A stretch of 64,000 nt of DNA from Trochalopteron elliotii (Eukaryota > Chordata > Aves > Passeriformes > Leiothrichidae): assembly GCA_024734555.1 (NCBI GenBank), contig JANPWX010000073.1:925420-989419 (forward strand), written 5' to 3'. Under the pieces are notes generated by a model, which worked only from the letters and a program-made list of their open reading frames with translations, had not been told where the DNA came from and searched no databases. Shown here piece after piece: positions 24,701-37,100 of this stretch (its first letter is position 1; each line of letters opens with the position of its first letter). Both the position numbers and the translations under genes were made by a program.

Positions 24701-27700
24701 ATAAATCATTTACAAAGCTGCTGGGCTGTTAATGTATTTTTTATGTCTCGGCAAACAGAAAATAGAAGTGAGTGTCTCAGAAAAGCTTTGCCGACCTGTT
24801 TTAATTTCAGCTTCCTAACCCTGACTCTCTGTTCCCCAGTCTTGGGAGCAGGTACATTTCTCTTGTAGAGGCACCAGTGGATACCTTCTCCCCAAGGAGA
24901 AAACTTTGCTGTGTCAGCAATGTCACGTGCTGTTGCCAGCACTTGGCACCGATCCGCAGCGTGACACATCTCTGCTGACTGGGCTGTGCTGGGAGAATAC
25001 TAGCAAAGAAATGGGATCAGGGAGGGTGGGAGCTCGAGCCTATTTTTGCTTTTAGATCCTTGGAAGAGCTCTAATTAAATGCCCACTCTGGGGTAAGTAT
25101 CTTACACGCAGCTCTCAATTCATCCCATGCAGCCTCAACCTGTGCTTTTCATGCGTGGGCTCAGGTGTGGTTACAGATACCCACAGGGATGCTTGAGGAT
25201 GCTTTCAGAAACAAGGCCTAGCCATGGTAGAGCTTCCCAAATGTTAAGAGCTGGTTTTGGTGAGGTTTTGCAACCTGCTTCAGGAAAATTAAGCCAATGA
25301 GTACCTTCAGTGCTCCCAGTCAGCTCAATGCCTTTTCCCTCTTTCAGGAAACATAGATACCAATCTTTGTGTAAAAGGTGAATTTTCATTTCTGGTGTGC
25401 TGTGGCAAGCAGCAAGATAATTAAGAGGAGGGATGTGGGAGGTTTATGTTGGCATCCCAGCTAGATGAACGGGTACGTCTGCTGCTCAGAGCTGCTGCTG
25501 CAGGCTTTTTGCAAACTCAAGCTGAGCTTCTTACCTTAAATGTACTTATACGAACATTTGATAAGCTTTCATCTCCAAGACACTTTAGCTAAAGTAACTG
25601 GCTGTGGTCATTTAAAATGTTCTCATCCCTAGACATCCATTACTGTAGGATGATGCCCCTACTGTAGCAGTGAGCAGAACAGGACAGTGTGTCTGCAATG
25701 CAGCTTTCCCCTCTCACAGCAAAGGAAGTTAGAATGTCCCCACAACTTCCTCAGCAGGTTATGCTGCTTAATACCTAGCTGTGAGGTACAGGCACTGCCT
25801 CTTTTCTGCTTTCACTGGTTTGGGGCAATAACCTTGTGTTGAGCAACAAGGCAAACAGCAGAGGATGACAACATCTTAAGTTACTGCAGCAGAATTCCCC
25901 AGAGCTGATCTATCACAGGAGTAGGGAGGTGAAGGAAAAGGAACTGTGTTTGCCAGTCTTAGTTTTGTAAAAGACTTTCTGTGCCCAGTTAAACTTTTGA
26001 TTTCCTCCTTATCTCTGCCTGCTATTTGGAAAATAGTGTTTCAGGCATCTCTGAAGGACCTGAGGAGAGAAGGAAATGACTGGCATCCTGTTGCAAGGAC
26101 ACACCACTCTGTTTGTACCTTGGGTATCCTGCCCTGTGTGGCCTTGAGCCTTCTTCTGTAGACACATCGCTGCTCCTGATTTGCCCACCTGAGTCCCAGG
26201 GTATGAGTCATTGATGACTCTGATTCTAAGCACAGCCAGGGATAGACAAAATTGACAACAAATGGTCCCACAGAGTGGGCTGAATTAGCCTTACCCACCC
26301 CTCCACTCTCAATTTAGGGGGGAAATGAGTGAGCTCTTCAGTTCCTGTTCCTCTCCGAGTCCCCTCTGACCCTGCTCATCTGCTACAGCAAAAAAAACCC
26401 CAACCTCTGAAGTGCAGCTGCTCCTTGAGCCCTCTGCAAATGCTGTGAGTTCAAGGACTGCCAGCTCAGATCGCAGCAGTTTCTGTTTCCAGCCAGTGCT
26501 GCAAGCATCAGAAGGAAGTGTTAAACTTCCCATAATGTACTTAATGGTGCAACATTATACCATGGAAAGGGGATTAACGCATGCCCAGAGCACAGCCATT
26601 GATTAGTTTTATCCTAGCTAATGTCATTGTCGACGCTATTTTTGTTCCTATCAATGTTCCTTTGTATTTTTATTATTCTCTAATACAATGCAGTTGTTTT
26701 TCTGTCTCTAACTTGCACACATATTGCATTCAAGGCAGCAGAGAGAGATGCAAGGCATCCATCCCAGCTTGCTGGAGCTGCAAAGGTGGCAGCAACCCTG
26801 GCAGCTTCAGCAAGGGTTGATAGAAGCACATAAGAGAAGCCTGAACTGGGATCACAACAGGAGTCCAGAACTGGGAAGGACCATTTGGGTCATTGACCCC
26901 ATGATGCTGCATCTGTAAACCAGATTTAGGTTCTTGTTTCCACTTAGCACATGCCAACAAGCTGCTCTAACACTATATTCTCCTCACTGTTCAAAAACTT
27001 CTTTTGCATTCCAAGTCTGTGATTAATTATACAGAAGCACTAAGATCTGTCAGAAAAGCACAGTTCAGGTGTTCAGGGAGCTTAATATCACATGAACTCT
27101 GCTACCTGGAGACCACAGCCCCTCTCGATTTCCCTAGCAGGTTTGAGTGCTCAGCAGTTCAGCAAATCAAACTCTTGAGCTCTAAACCTGAGCACATGAA
27201 GATCTCACACTAATGGGGAAGTCTGAAGATACCTGAAGCTGTCTGGCTTGTTCAGCAGGATCCAGGGAGTCTGTGCCAGAAACAGGGAAGGAATCAAATT
27301 CCTCAGTATGTCATGAGAGCCCCTTTCTTACCCCTGCAAGAGCTAATCCAACTCCTCTGACAAGGACATGGAAGGGAACTGACACCATTCTGGAAGTATG
27401 TGCAGCTGAAAGCTTTCCTGCCTTTTTCTTTGGTTGTAAAGTCCATTTTTCATCCTGTATACGGCTGCAGGCTGGGGAGTTCAGCACAGGGACATATGCT
27501 CTATGTCATCCCAATTGTTTGGATGTTTGAGTTGTTTGAAATCCTCCTCCCAGCTGGCCTGCAGAGAAAAACTTATTTCCAAAAGAGAAGATGGTAGGGG
27601 TGGTAGTGACTGCTGCTCACCGGTCAGCAGCTGAGGCCAGAGTGGAGTGGGTCAGCAGGATTTTTCCCCTGTTAGTTTTCTGTCTAGGTCAGATGAAGTT

Positions 27701-30700
27701 ATAAGTGGTAAGGAAGAAGGGTCAGTGTGATCAGCACGATTTCAGAGGTAGCCAGTGTCCCTCACAGCTAGCCTAGTTCTTGGCAAGAAACACTGCAGGG
27801 CTCAACTTCAAGACCCTGACACTGTGTTTTCTCCCTGGATTAGTGTCTGCTAGCCTGTGTATCCTACAGGCTGGACAGCAACCCTGAGATTACTCTAGTA
27901 AGAGTAAAATGGGAGGCTCTATGCTAGGGAGATGACTTGATACTACCAGCTGTGTCTGATGGTTTCTCCAGGGATAAAGGTGCCTATTGACCTGCATTTA
28001 ACAGGAATACTAATGCTAGAAACACCTCAGAGGAAAAGTTAGCATCAGTATAGTTTTAACACCTGTGTTACAGAGACCTTGCTCTAAACCATGCTAGATG
28101 GGATTGCTTTCCTGCTGTTTGTTCCTGTCTGTCCTGCAGAGCCAGCAAAGATAGGAAAGGAAGTGTTGGAAATTATTTTGCCTTATACACTGTTCCATTG
28201 TTCCCCACAGGTTGCTATCCCACGGCTGGACCTGTCAGCCACTTGTATAACATGTGCCCCCAAACTGGGGCACAGAAGCAATTCCCCTATGAATGTCTGG
28301 AGCAAACTTTGCCTTCTTGCTGTGAGCTGGCAGGGCAAGGAGCCCTTCCTTCCTCACTCCATTACTCCCACTATTATTGTTCCAAGGAGGTTTCTACCAA
28401 GCATCCCTCCCAGGAAAATTTGTGCTAGGGCACCTTGGACCCAGGATGCACTCTGTTATGAACAGTGTGAATCTGTCCCAAATGCCTACCCTGCAGAATG
28501 ACTTTGGAGCCTGGAAGTTTTTCCATGGTAGAATTTCCTTAGTGAACTGGAAATAGTCTAGCTGGGCATAAATTTAGATCTGCACTCCATTGAGGTGCTT
28601 GATGATGTTGGTTCCTCAAGCAGGGTGGAGTCTACTGCAAGCTGCCTCCAGACACTGGGCTGGGTAAACACTGCATTCGGTTAGGTGAAACTGAACTAGC
28701 AAGTGTACCACATCCAGAATGAAGCAGGATACACAGTTCCTGGTGAGAATGAGAATGGGCAAGACCAGTATTCAAGCACCTTGTTGAGCAGCCAGTTTGG
28801 ATGCTGTCGTACCATGCTGGATAACTTCAATGCTTTCTGTGTTTGCAACTGCAAGCCAGGATCCTTCGGGGGCTTTTGAGTGTTTGCTGCAGAGGCAGGT
28901 CCTATTGCAGATGTACAGCCTGCATCTGTTCCCGTCTCCTCCTGCTGTGAGTCACTCCTTCCTGGATTGTAGGTTCTGCTGCTGCTCAGTGTGCTGGGTT
29001 GGCAGTGCACCTCAGCTCATTCAGGGTGGAAGACATTTCTCTTCTTTAGCACAGGGGGTAGCTTTGGTCCCAGACTCAGAGATGTGAGGCAGGCAAAAGG
29101 CACAGCAACTTGCATTTTCCTTTCATCTCAGGAAAAAGGCTGCTCTGCAGTTTCTCCCTCCATTGCCTGCGGTTGCCAGATGGAACACTGTGTTGCTACC
29201 CTGTTCTTGAAACTTCTGTGTGACCTCATCTTTGCCTCTCTAACAAGGGACCCAAAATGTCATACTGCCAAAGGTATCTTCCCCAGCATGTGGCAACAGG
29301 ATTGCTAATTGCGCTGGGACAGGCGGGAGCCATTCCAGCAATTCTCTGGGTTTCAGATGCAAGCTGAATCAGCTGGAAGCTTTATTCTCATTTTCCTCAC
29401 AGCGACACACACTCCTGCACATTTTCCCTTGAGGTCTGGAGATGCAGAATGCACACAGCTAAAGGTTTCTTTCATCCCTTTCACACCTTCTTCCCTGCTT
29501 TCTCCCCTGGCCATTTCCTTCCCTGGCTTGCCAGCACTGCAGAGTGAAACTGTACTCTGGTCTCTACCTTTGGGTATCAGGAGATTGCTGCTAGCAATAT
29601 GCCAAAAGCTGCTGATTCTGCTGGTGGTCTCTGGCAGAAAAGTGTGGCAGTGAATGGGAGCTGGGAACATTTTTTTTACCAACTTAGAATGAGTCAAAGT
29701 GCTAAGATTTGCCCATGTCTTTCACCTTCACTGTATCTGGTGTGTTCTGAAGGCTCTGTGAAGCTTGCAACCCCTCTAGGGCAGCTAGAAAATGTGGCAG
29801 CATCTGACTCCTTCTTACACCCACCAGGGAGGGCAATGTGTGTTGTGGGCCTGTGTCCTCTGTGCTTGTGTCATGATGTATAAACTACCTACACAGACTC
29901 CTTTATGGATACTAGGGAGGAAGCTGAGGTGCCACTTGGAAAAGCAGCAGCAGCAGTGAGCCATCAAAAATGAAATCAGTTGTGTTGCCAGAATAATTAC
30001 TTGATCCTGAAAATGCAAAGAAATTCTGAAAGAGCCTCTGCAGCCAAAACACTCTTCTGCTGACTGCTTTGCTGATAGGGGACAGAAAAATGGAACATTG
30101 GTTGTAATTAGTGATGGGAGCTTGCTGCCTCAGGATCAAAGGAGAACACTGTTTGCTGAATCAAGCTAAGATCAAAGTGTCCTACGTACAGGAAGGGCCC
30201 ATTCCCCTTTCTGCTGACGGTGGTGTACCCTGCTCATCCTCTAGGCATGCTGCTTACAGGGTTGCTTAATTACTAAGCAAGGAGGAGACTGCAGTCACTG
30301 CACCCTCTCAATGGCAGAGAGGGTGTAATGGCCATTGTTATCCAGTTCTGAGAGATGATTTGGTGATGATCGATTCTTTGTCTCTCTGAAGTCATTAAAC
30401 TTCTGAATGCTTAGAAAATACCTGGATTGTATAACTTGGCAGAAGGAGACTTCTTACAACATCTTTGCTTGATTTTTCCGACCTCTTATGTGCAATTTGA
30501 CTTACTAGGCTGTATGTGTGTGTATATATCTATATTTGCATTTATATCTACTCAAGGGAATTTGAGTCCTCATTCCTTAGGCTGCATTGAAAAATCCTTA
30601 TCCCAATAGATATGCTAAATTTGAAATCTCTTTTTCCCTCTCTCCTCTGCCTCCCTCCTCTTGCATTAATACAAACCCACATTTTTGCTATGCCTAATTT

Positions 30701-33700
30701 TGAAATGTTTAAACACAAATCACTTGCTTGAATTTTCCTAGTAGTTGTCTTCCTGGGCATACAGATTTTTAAGTATATGTGACTTTGTGTGCACCCATCT
30801 GTGTTTTGGGCCACAAGTGTTGGTGTGGAAGAATGCAGTCACAAAAATACTTGCATAGATGGACAAGTGCATGTGTAAATGTGTTACATTTTCTAGTAGT
30901 CTTGAGATGGTGCAGCTTCTGAAGAGGGTTTGGCCTTTGCTCTTTTGGCTGTCTCACAGGGAAAGGAGTCATGTTATAGCACTGCCCACTCAGTGCTGTG
31001 CTAAGACTCCACCCTACCTCCCAGTTCATGCTGCTGGAAGAGGACTTTGCCTACATTTCCTCTTGCCTTGTTTAACCTTCCTTGTCAGAAGTGGCTGTGT
31101 GTGTATCCCCCAGCTGTAGCCCTGCAGGTGCCACTCAGCTTAACAAAATGAGTCTTTAAGTGGGACCTTCCTTGTAAGCCAAAAGAGCCAAAATTGGGCC
31201 AAAGAGCAGCTGGCATGCCCTGGGCATGAGGCAAAGGCAAGCCTGAGGAGCTGGCTTGCCTGGTGGTGTAACAAGGCAGAGATAGGACAGTGTGGTGTGA
31301 GAGTGAGTCTGAGGGTGCTCATCTTGCAGGCCAGGTTCAAAGCACCTCCCCTTGACAAGAGAATTGAATAGAGACCTCAGCTCCTCCTTAGTGCTTCCCA
31401 TGGCATTCAAATTAAAAGGGATGCTGTGGTGCCTTGAAAGGAAAAGGGGATAATGAGGCCTGTGGGGTGTTGCAGCAGAGTGGGGTTACTGGCAGGGAAA
31501 AGGGAATATGCATTTTCTTTCATTTTTAAAATTGCTCATGAATACATTGGGAAGTTCTTAAAATGAAGCAAAAATTATTTTAACGGTGAATAAATTATGC
31601 ATGTTCTATTTTAGTGTTTTTATTATTCTGCAGGATGTTTACAATCAACTAATAATAAATATTAGGAGTAGGAAGAGGGTGATTAGATGTGAAAATCTCA
31701 TCATCTTGATGCTTGAGTGATTGATGTAACTAATCCTGCAAAGCAAACTGCAAAGTCTAACTTTTCCAGTAAACTGGAACACTCACAATTAAGTATTACT
31801 TTTTTTGAATGATAAGAATTTGAATGTGTGGGTTTTTCATGGAACAGAAAGTGGAAGGGATAAGGAATGAGGCTGAAAAACACATAGTGCTGTTCCAAAT
31901 TGGATGAGCAGTTTCTTTTCCTCTCATGAAGAGGATCTCATGAAATCTATGCTGAGCATAACCATGTAGGAGAGAGAGGTCAGTCCAATAGATGTTCAAA
32001 TCATTGTGTGTCCCTGCACACTGGTTAGCACATGGATGATGCTAGACTGGATGTGTAGTCATGGCAAGATAGCCTTCAAATTTCAACCTGCAGAATAGAC
32101 AATTCCTTGTCCGAGTCACATTCAGCAAGAGAGATCTCCAAAGTTGACATGGATCACTTCTGGGCTTTGGGCTACTGCCACTGCCTGGCCAGCCATAGGA
32201 AAATGAGGAGCCCAAATCCATTCCCAGCCTGTTGCCCACAGACACAGCTGGAAGGCAGATGCCTTGTGATAAAGGTGATGCTTATTACTGGCTCTTCAAG
32301 TTATTTACTTCTGCTTGCTACTGACAGACTTGTATAGGAGATTGATGGACTAAGCTTTCACCAACTGTTTCTCATCCAACTGCCTAATTCTCTGAGAAGT
32401 TAGCACTGGAGATTAACTGTTTACCTAGGAGTTTCCAAAATGCTGTGTATTTTAAATATGTTCCAAAACAGTGAGAAAGTCAGACTCAGGTTGCTTTTTT
32501 TTTCCCACAAAGTAAGAAACTTGTGAACTTCACTTGAAGAGGTTAAAGTGAAATTTTGTCCGACTCTGTTCTGAAGCATTTCTGAGCCTCCTGGAACTAC
32601 TTGGGGCTTTAGAGGTAGGAGATGTGGAGGAAGGAATGGAGGTTTGGAGGAGGTGTCTGAGAATTTACGAAGTCCTGGAGTACTGCAACTCTGGAGCAGT
32701 CAGTTCAAACACCAGAACACATGGAAGGCTGTTACGGTGCTAGACTCTTTGGATTTGTAGCACCTGAAGCTCAGCATTTCCAGGCTCTGGAAGTGCCTCT
32801 GCATTTCTATATTAGGCAGTCTAAGATCCTTCTCAGTAGACAAGCATATGGGAGATACTCACCTTTTCCTCAGATATTGGCCTGTTTGATTTCTTGGTAG
32901 TTCAGATAGAAAACTATTCTCATGAAACATTTCACCTTCAGCAAACACCTGTCTCTTGGCAGAAAATAGAAACTTTGCAGGCAGCCCTTCCTGGATTCAG
33001 GAAGAGAATAGAGTGGTCTGCAGAGAGCAACTGGATGTTAGCAGTATTCTGCTCTTGCCTTGGAACTTGGAAACTCCTTGCCTTCTTCTCCAGTACCCTC
33101 CCACATGCTTTGAACAAGAAAATGGTAGAGCTGTCATACAGAGACATAGCTTTTTATAGTCAATATTTTGATTTTGTGGAGAAAAATGGTTTAAAGCATT
33201 TTAGTACTACTCAAAGTGGTGATGGAGGCCCCTTGGTTAGATTCATTCAACAATATTTTGGTGGTAGGAACAGAGATATTTCCCTGTGTGACTTGCAGTC
33301 TTAAAATGGCAGTCTTGAGCTGCTGTACTGGGAAGCTGGGACTTATCAGACTTTCATCTTTGTCCAATCTGTGTGGAATGCAAAGAAGTGAATGGTGGAC
33401 ATTTTGGAAAATAAACTAGGTTTGATGTGATCCTCCACTAGCAATAGTAGTTTTTCGTTAGCTAAATAGAAATGCCTGGACTGGAAAATATTTTGACTTT
33501 TAACCCTTTAAATTAAAAATATTGCTAAAATACTTTGGTCTAGCTGTACTTTATGAGGCATAGAAGTGGGAGGAGAACTGTGTTTCTTGGTTAATATCGC
33601 AATTTCTTTTTCTCTTTCCCTGATGGTGGGTATCATTAAGATTGATGGGTTTGAAAACATCATTCTCTTAGGCACAGCTTGGTTGTTCTTATGGCTCTTT

Positions 33701-33984
33701 GCCAGTTGCCAAAAAAATCCCAGCTGTTCTCAGAGGCTCTGAAACTAGAGTGCCCTCACTTAAAAGGACCACATATCTACATTTGTCTGTAAGAAAGGTC
33801 TGCATGACAGCAGAGTGATCTGTGAGGAAGGAATATAATTCCTTTTAGCCTGATGTAGTATGGTACAGTTGTGTAGGAATGGGATACTGTGTTGTGACCT
33901 GTAAGTGTATGGGGCCACCTGCAGTGCTTTGAACCATGTGTCCTTCTCCTGCAATGCTTGAACTGGGTATCCTTCTCTTTCCAG
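21726..33984. other. Intronic sequence up to IGSF11 exon 2
   Basis: AT-rich between about 22.5 and 23.8 kb, with two notable palindromes (22583-22598 and 23765-23778). A T-rich tract lies at 24651-24664. Possible conserved non-coding patches lie at 26530-26705 and 31510-31670. No exon, named repeat or RNA gene is recognised. Confidence 0.45.
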
Positions 33985-34148
33985 GTCTGGTGTGTCCTCT
34001 GGAGGTGTCAGTCAGTTCAGGGAGTATCCAGGTTGCCCGAGGCCAGACAGCAGTGTTGCCCTGCACCTTCACCACTAACGCTGCTCTCACTAACCTTAAT
34101 GTCATCTGGATGGTCATTCCTCTTTCTAACGCCAACCAGCCTCAACAG
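33985..34148 (+). CDS. IGSF11: IGSF11 exon 2: first half of the V-type Ig domain
   Basis: The acceptor is a pyrimidine run ending in cag at 33982-33984 and the donor is gtaggt from 34149. The exon enters in phase 1, so its first two bases complete a glycine codon begun in exon 1, and it leaves in phase 0. It encodes the mature N-terminus and strands A to about C of the V domain. The disulfide cysteine (residue 27, in V-L-P-C-T-F) and core tryptophan (residue 42, in V-I-W-M-V) are visible. The residue-4 cysteine (G-L-V-C-P-L-E-V) is unusual, because the human protein has a small neutral residue there. It sits close to the expected signal-peptide cleavage point and may be removed. Confidence 0.95.
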
Positions 34149-37100
34149 GTAGGTCTTTTCTTACTTGAGCATGTATTTCCTTGGGGCTTTCCTGTTTCCC
34201 ACCCCATTCTGGATGTAGGCCCTCTACAATGCTGAGTCACTCATTGTCCCAGAACTTCATTGTCCCTTCACTGCTGGACATGCACTCTGGATATTACGTG
34301 AATCTGTTTTCTGCAGTGTTTTGTTAACAGATGTACATTGTGTCCTTGGCTGGATGTGCAGCTGGGGCAAATGTGTGTGATACTGTGTTGCTGCCCTAAG
34401 CCTCTAGTGGGTGTGTGTTCAAAAGAGCACAGGAAATGTAATCCATGTTTTTGTGCATTGGATATGGAATTTGGAGGGCTGGGGAGTAGCTGCAGCTATA
34501 AAACTGTGAAATCTATGTAAAACATCCTCTAACACATAATCTCCCACAGATTCATCTCCCCTTTTACTTTCCTTCTTATTTTTTCACTGTGTAGCTTTTG
34601 CAAGTTCATTCTTATGAATACTAGCAAATGAGATTATATAACGGTGGGCACAAGAATCATAACTTGAGATATGCTGGCCTGTTTTTTGCCCACATGCTCT
34701 GACAACAGAAGAAGGCCATTTCTCTGCAATACGTCTGTCTTGGGTCACACTGTCCTCACCACATTTTGTATTCAGTGTGAGAACCTGCACTGAAGAGTAC
34801 TTGCTCCTCAGGGACTTGGTCTGAGTACAGTCTGACTGGCGGTGGCTGTGCAGGTTCAAAGGTTGCCCTGCCTGTCATTCAGCTCATCCCAAAGATGCAG
34901 TGTCAAATCATGGCAGACAGGATCTTACTGATGGAGACTCAGAATGATACTGTCCACTGGGCAGATGCTTTCCATCAAAGTATTCACTGACCTGCAGAGA
35001 GCCTCTGCTTCTGTACATTGATCCTGTCCAAACGGGTAATGACTATCATATGAAGGAAGCTGGTATTGCAAATCCAGCTACATCAGAAGATCTGGGTATC
35101 TTTCTGGTCTGTTACCTTTATGAACATTTTTATTGATGTAAAATGGGCTACAGAGTGTATTCCTCTTTAGGAAAAAACACCAGTGCTAGGATGCATATTA
35201 AGGTTTGGTTATTCAGAGATCCTTTACTGGTCCTTTCGGCTTTGGAAGCCCATGTTTTGCTTGCATGTTCTTCCTCCTCGCTCAGCTCCCGCAGAGTGTT
35301 GTTTGATCCTTCCTTTCTTTTGCAGGTTATTCTCTACCAAGGGGGTCAGATCTTTGGTGGTGCACCCCAGTTCTATGGGCGAGTGGGGTTTGCTGTGACA
35401 ATGCCAACCACCAGTGCCTCCATCTTCATCAACAACACTCAGCTGTCGGATACCGGCACATACCAGTGTTTGGTCAACAATCTTCCCGACCGAGGCGTCA
35501 GGAATATTGGAGTCATTGGACTTACTGTCCTGGGTGTGTTTATTGGTATTATGGGGAAGGGGGGTGGGAGGGAACAGGGACAAGGGGACCTCTGTATGTG
35601 ATAGTGCATCATGAGCAATACGGTACTGTGTGCTTTTGAGCCCACAGACATCCTGTGGTGAGGAATGGGCTGCCTTGTGGGTACTATGGGAGTTTGTAGG
35701 GCACATAGACTTCATATGCAGGCAGTGTGTAATGAAGTTTAAAATATGGTGGAGAGAAAGTTTTTGTGGTGGTGTTGTGATATGGAGTTGTAAAGAAGCA
35801 GAATAAAGTATGAGGGCATCCTGGAGGGCTGAACAGAGTGTAAGGCGTTTGGTGCATAACAACAGGAGGAGAGAATGGCTTTATATCTTTGCTTCCTTTC
35901 CATGAAAGCAATTAGTTCTGGATGCTCCCATTGATGCTCAATACTCCAAAGTGCATGCCCTTATAGGGATATGAAAGCAAAACCCAATCACAGTAAATTT
36001 TGTCTGCAGCTCTGTTAACTTTCACCATCCTTGCTGTCTCAAAGACAGAAAGATTCACCTTTTTATCGAGGGAGGGATGTAAGAGAACTGGGTCCTGTGA
36101 AAGTCAGCAGTAGTCTGTAAACTTGATGGGCCGGTGGGTCAGGAATCTTTGTGTGAATTGTCACCCCCCAAACCATAATGAGTTCTTGTCTGCTGCCTCA
36201 TTCTTGTCCCCTTGACAGCTCATGCCACTGTCCTTGCTTTCCCCATCAAAACATGTCCAGAGTGAGCCTGCATTCCACTGTTTGGTCACGTTTCCTGATT
36301 TGCTATCACCTTCCCCTCTTCTCTCGCAGTTCCTCCTTCTGCCCCGCTTTGCAGAATCCAGGGGTCCCTGGACGTGGGCAGCGATATCACACTGACCTGC
36401 AGCTCGGAAGAAGGCATCCCCCGGCCTACATACCTCTGGGAGAAACTGGACAATGTCCCCAAGTTGCCCCCAACTGCCACACAAGGTGCTCATTCTGTTG
36501 ATTATCCTCTTATGTCCCAGGTGGCAGCCTGGGCTGTCCCTTGTCTGAGCTGCCAGAGGTGGCATGGCTCACTGAGCATGCATGGTCCCTTTATTGGAAC
36601 GGAGATTCCTAAAGCCCACGGTGGACTGTGTACCTTCCAGAGGCCACTTAAATTTTCATGGTTTTTTTTGTACAGAAGCATGTTCCCCATTGCAAAAAAA
36701 GGACTGGGTTGAATGGAAAAGAGAGAGAGTGGTTGCTACATGTTGGCATGTGGCTGGAAATTTCAGCTGCCAACTCACCTGCATTTTAAACCAAATGAAA
36801 GGCTTATAGAATGGAAACTGGGAAAAGAGAGGCAGAATTATCCCAGGAAAATACGGCCAGCTTCTCACACTGATGCCACAGTTCTCCAATAAATTACTTC
36901 CAGAGCTGCTTTTCAGATATATGACGAAGGAGGACTCTGATCAAACTGGTATTTCCCAGCCTCAAGTCCCATCCATAAGTTTTCTTCACCTAGATGTCCT
37001 GATCAAATACTGATAACTGTACTTTTGCCCTTTATCTTGCTGTATTTTAAGAATATGCCAGCTTTCAGTTTCATACAATTCAGGAATGAGGAATATTGGC

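Larger units (their letters stand above)
1..33984 (+). other. IGSF11: Inferred distal part of IGSF11 intron 1
   Basis: No coding exon is recognisable upstream of 33985, yet exon 2 enters in phase 1 and needs an upstream exon with ATG and signal peptide. In mammals IGSF11 has a very long first intron and alternative first exons, so this stretch is read as intron. Its repeats are listed separately. Open frames of 60-164 codons are scattered on both strands without domains, conserved motifs or a shared reading-frame pattern. Confidence 0.7.

Noticed and set aside
35224..35862. 212-codon open frame on the minus strand across IGSF11 exon 3
   Set aside because: It is antisense to a clear Ig exon, has no domain, and its length follows from the composition of the exon and flanking intron.
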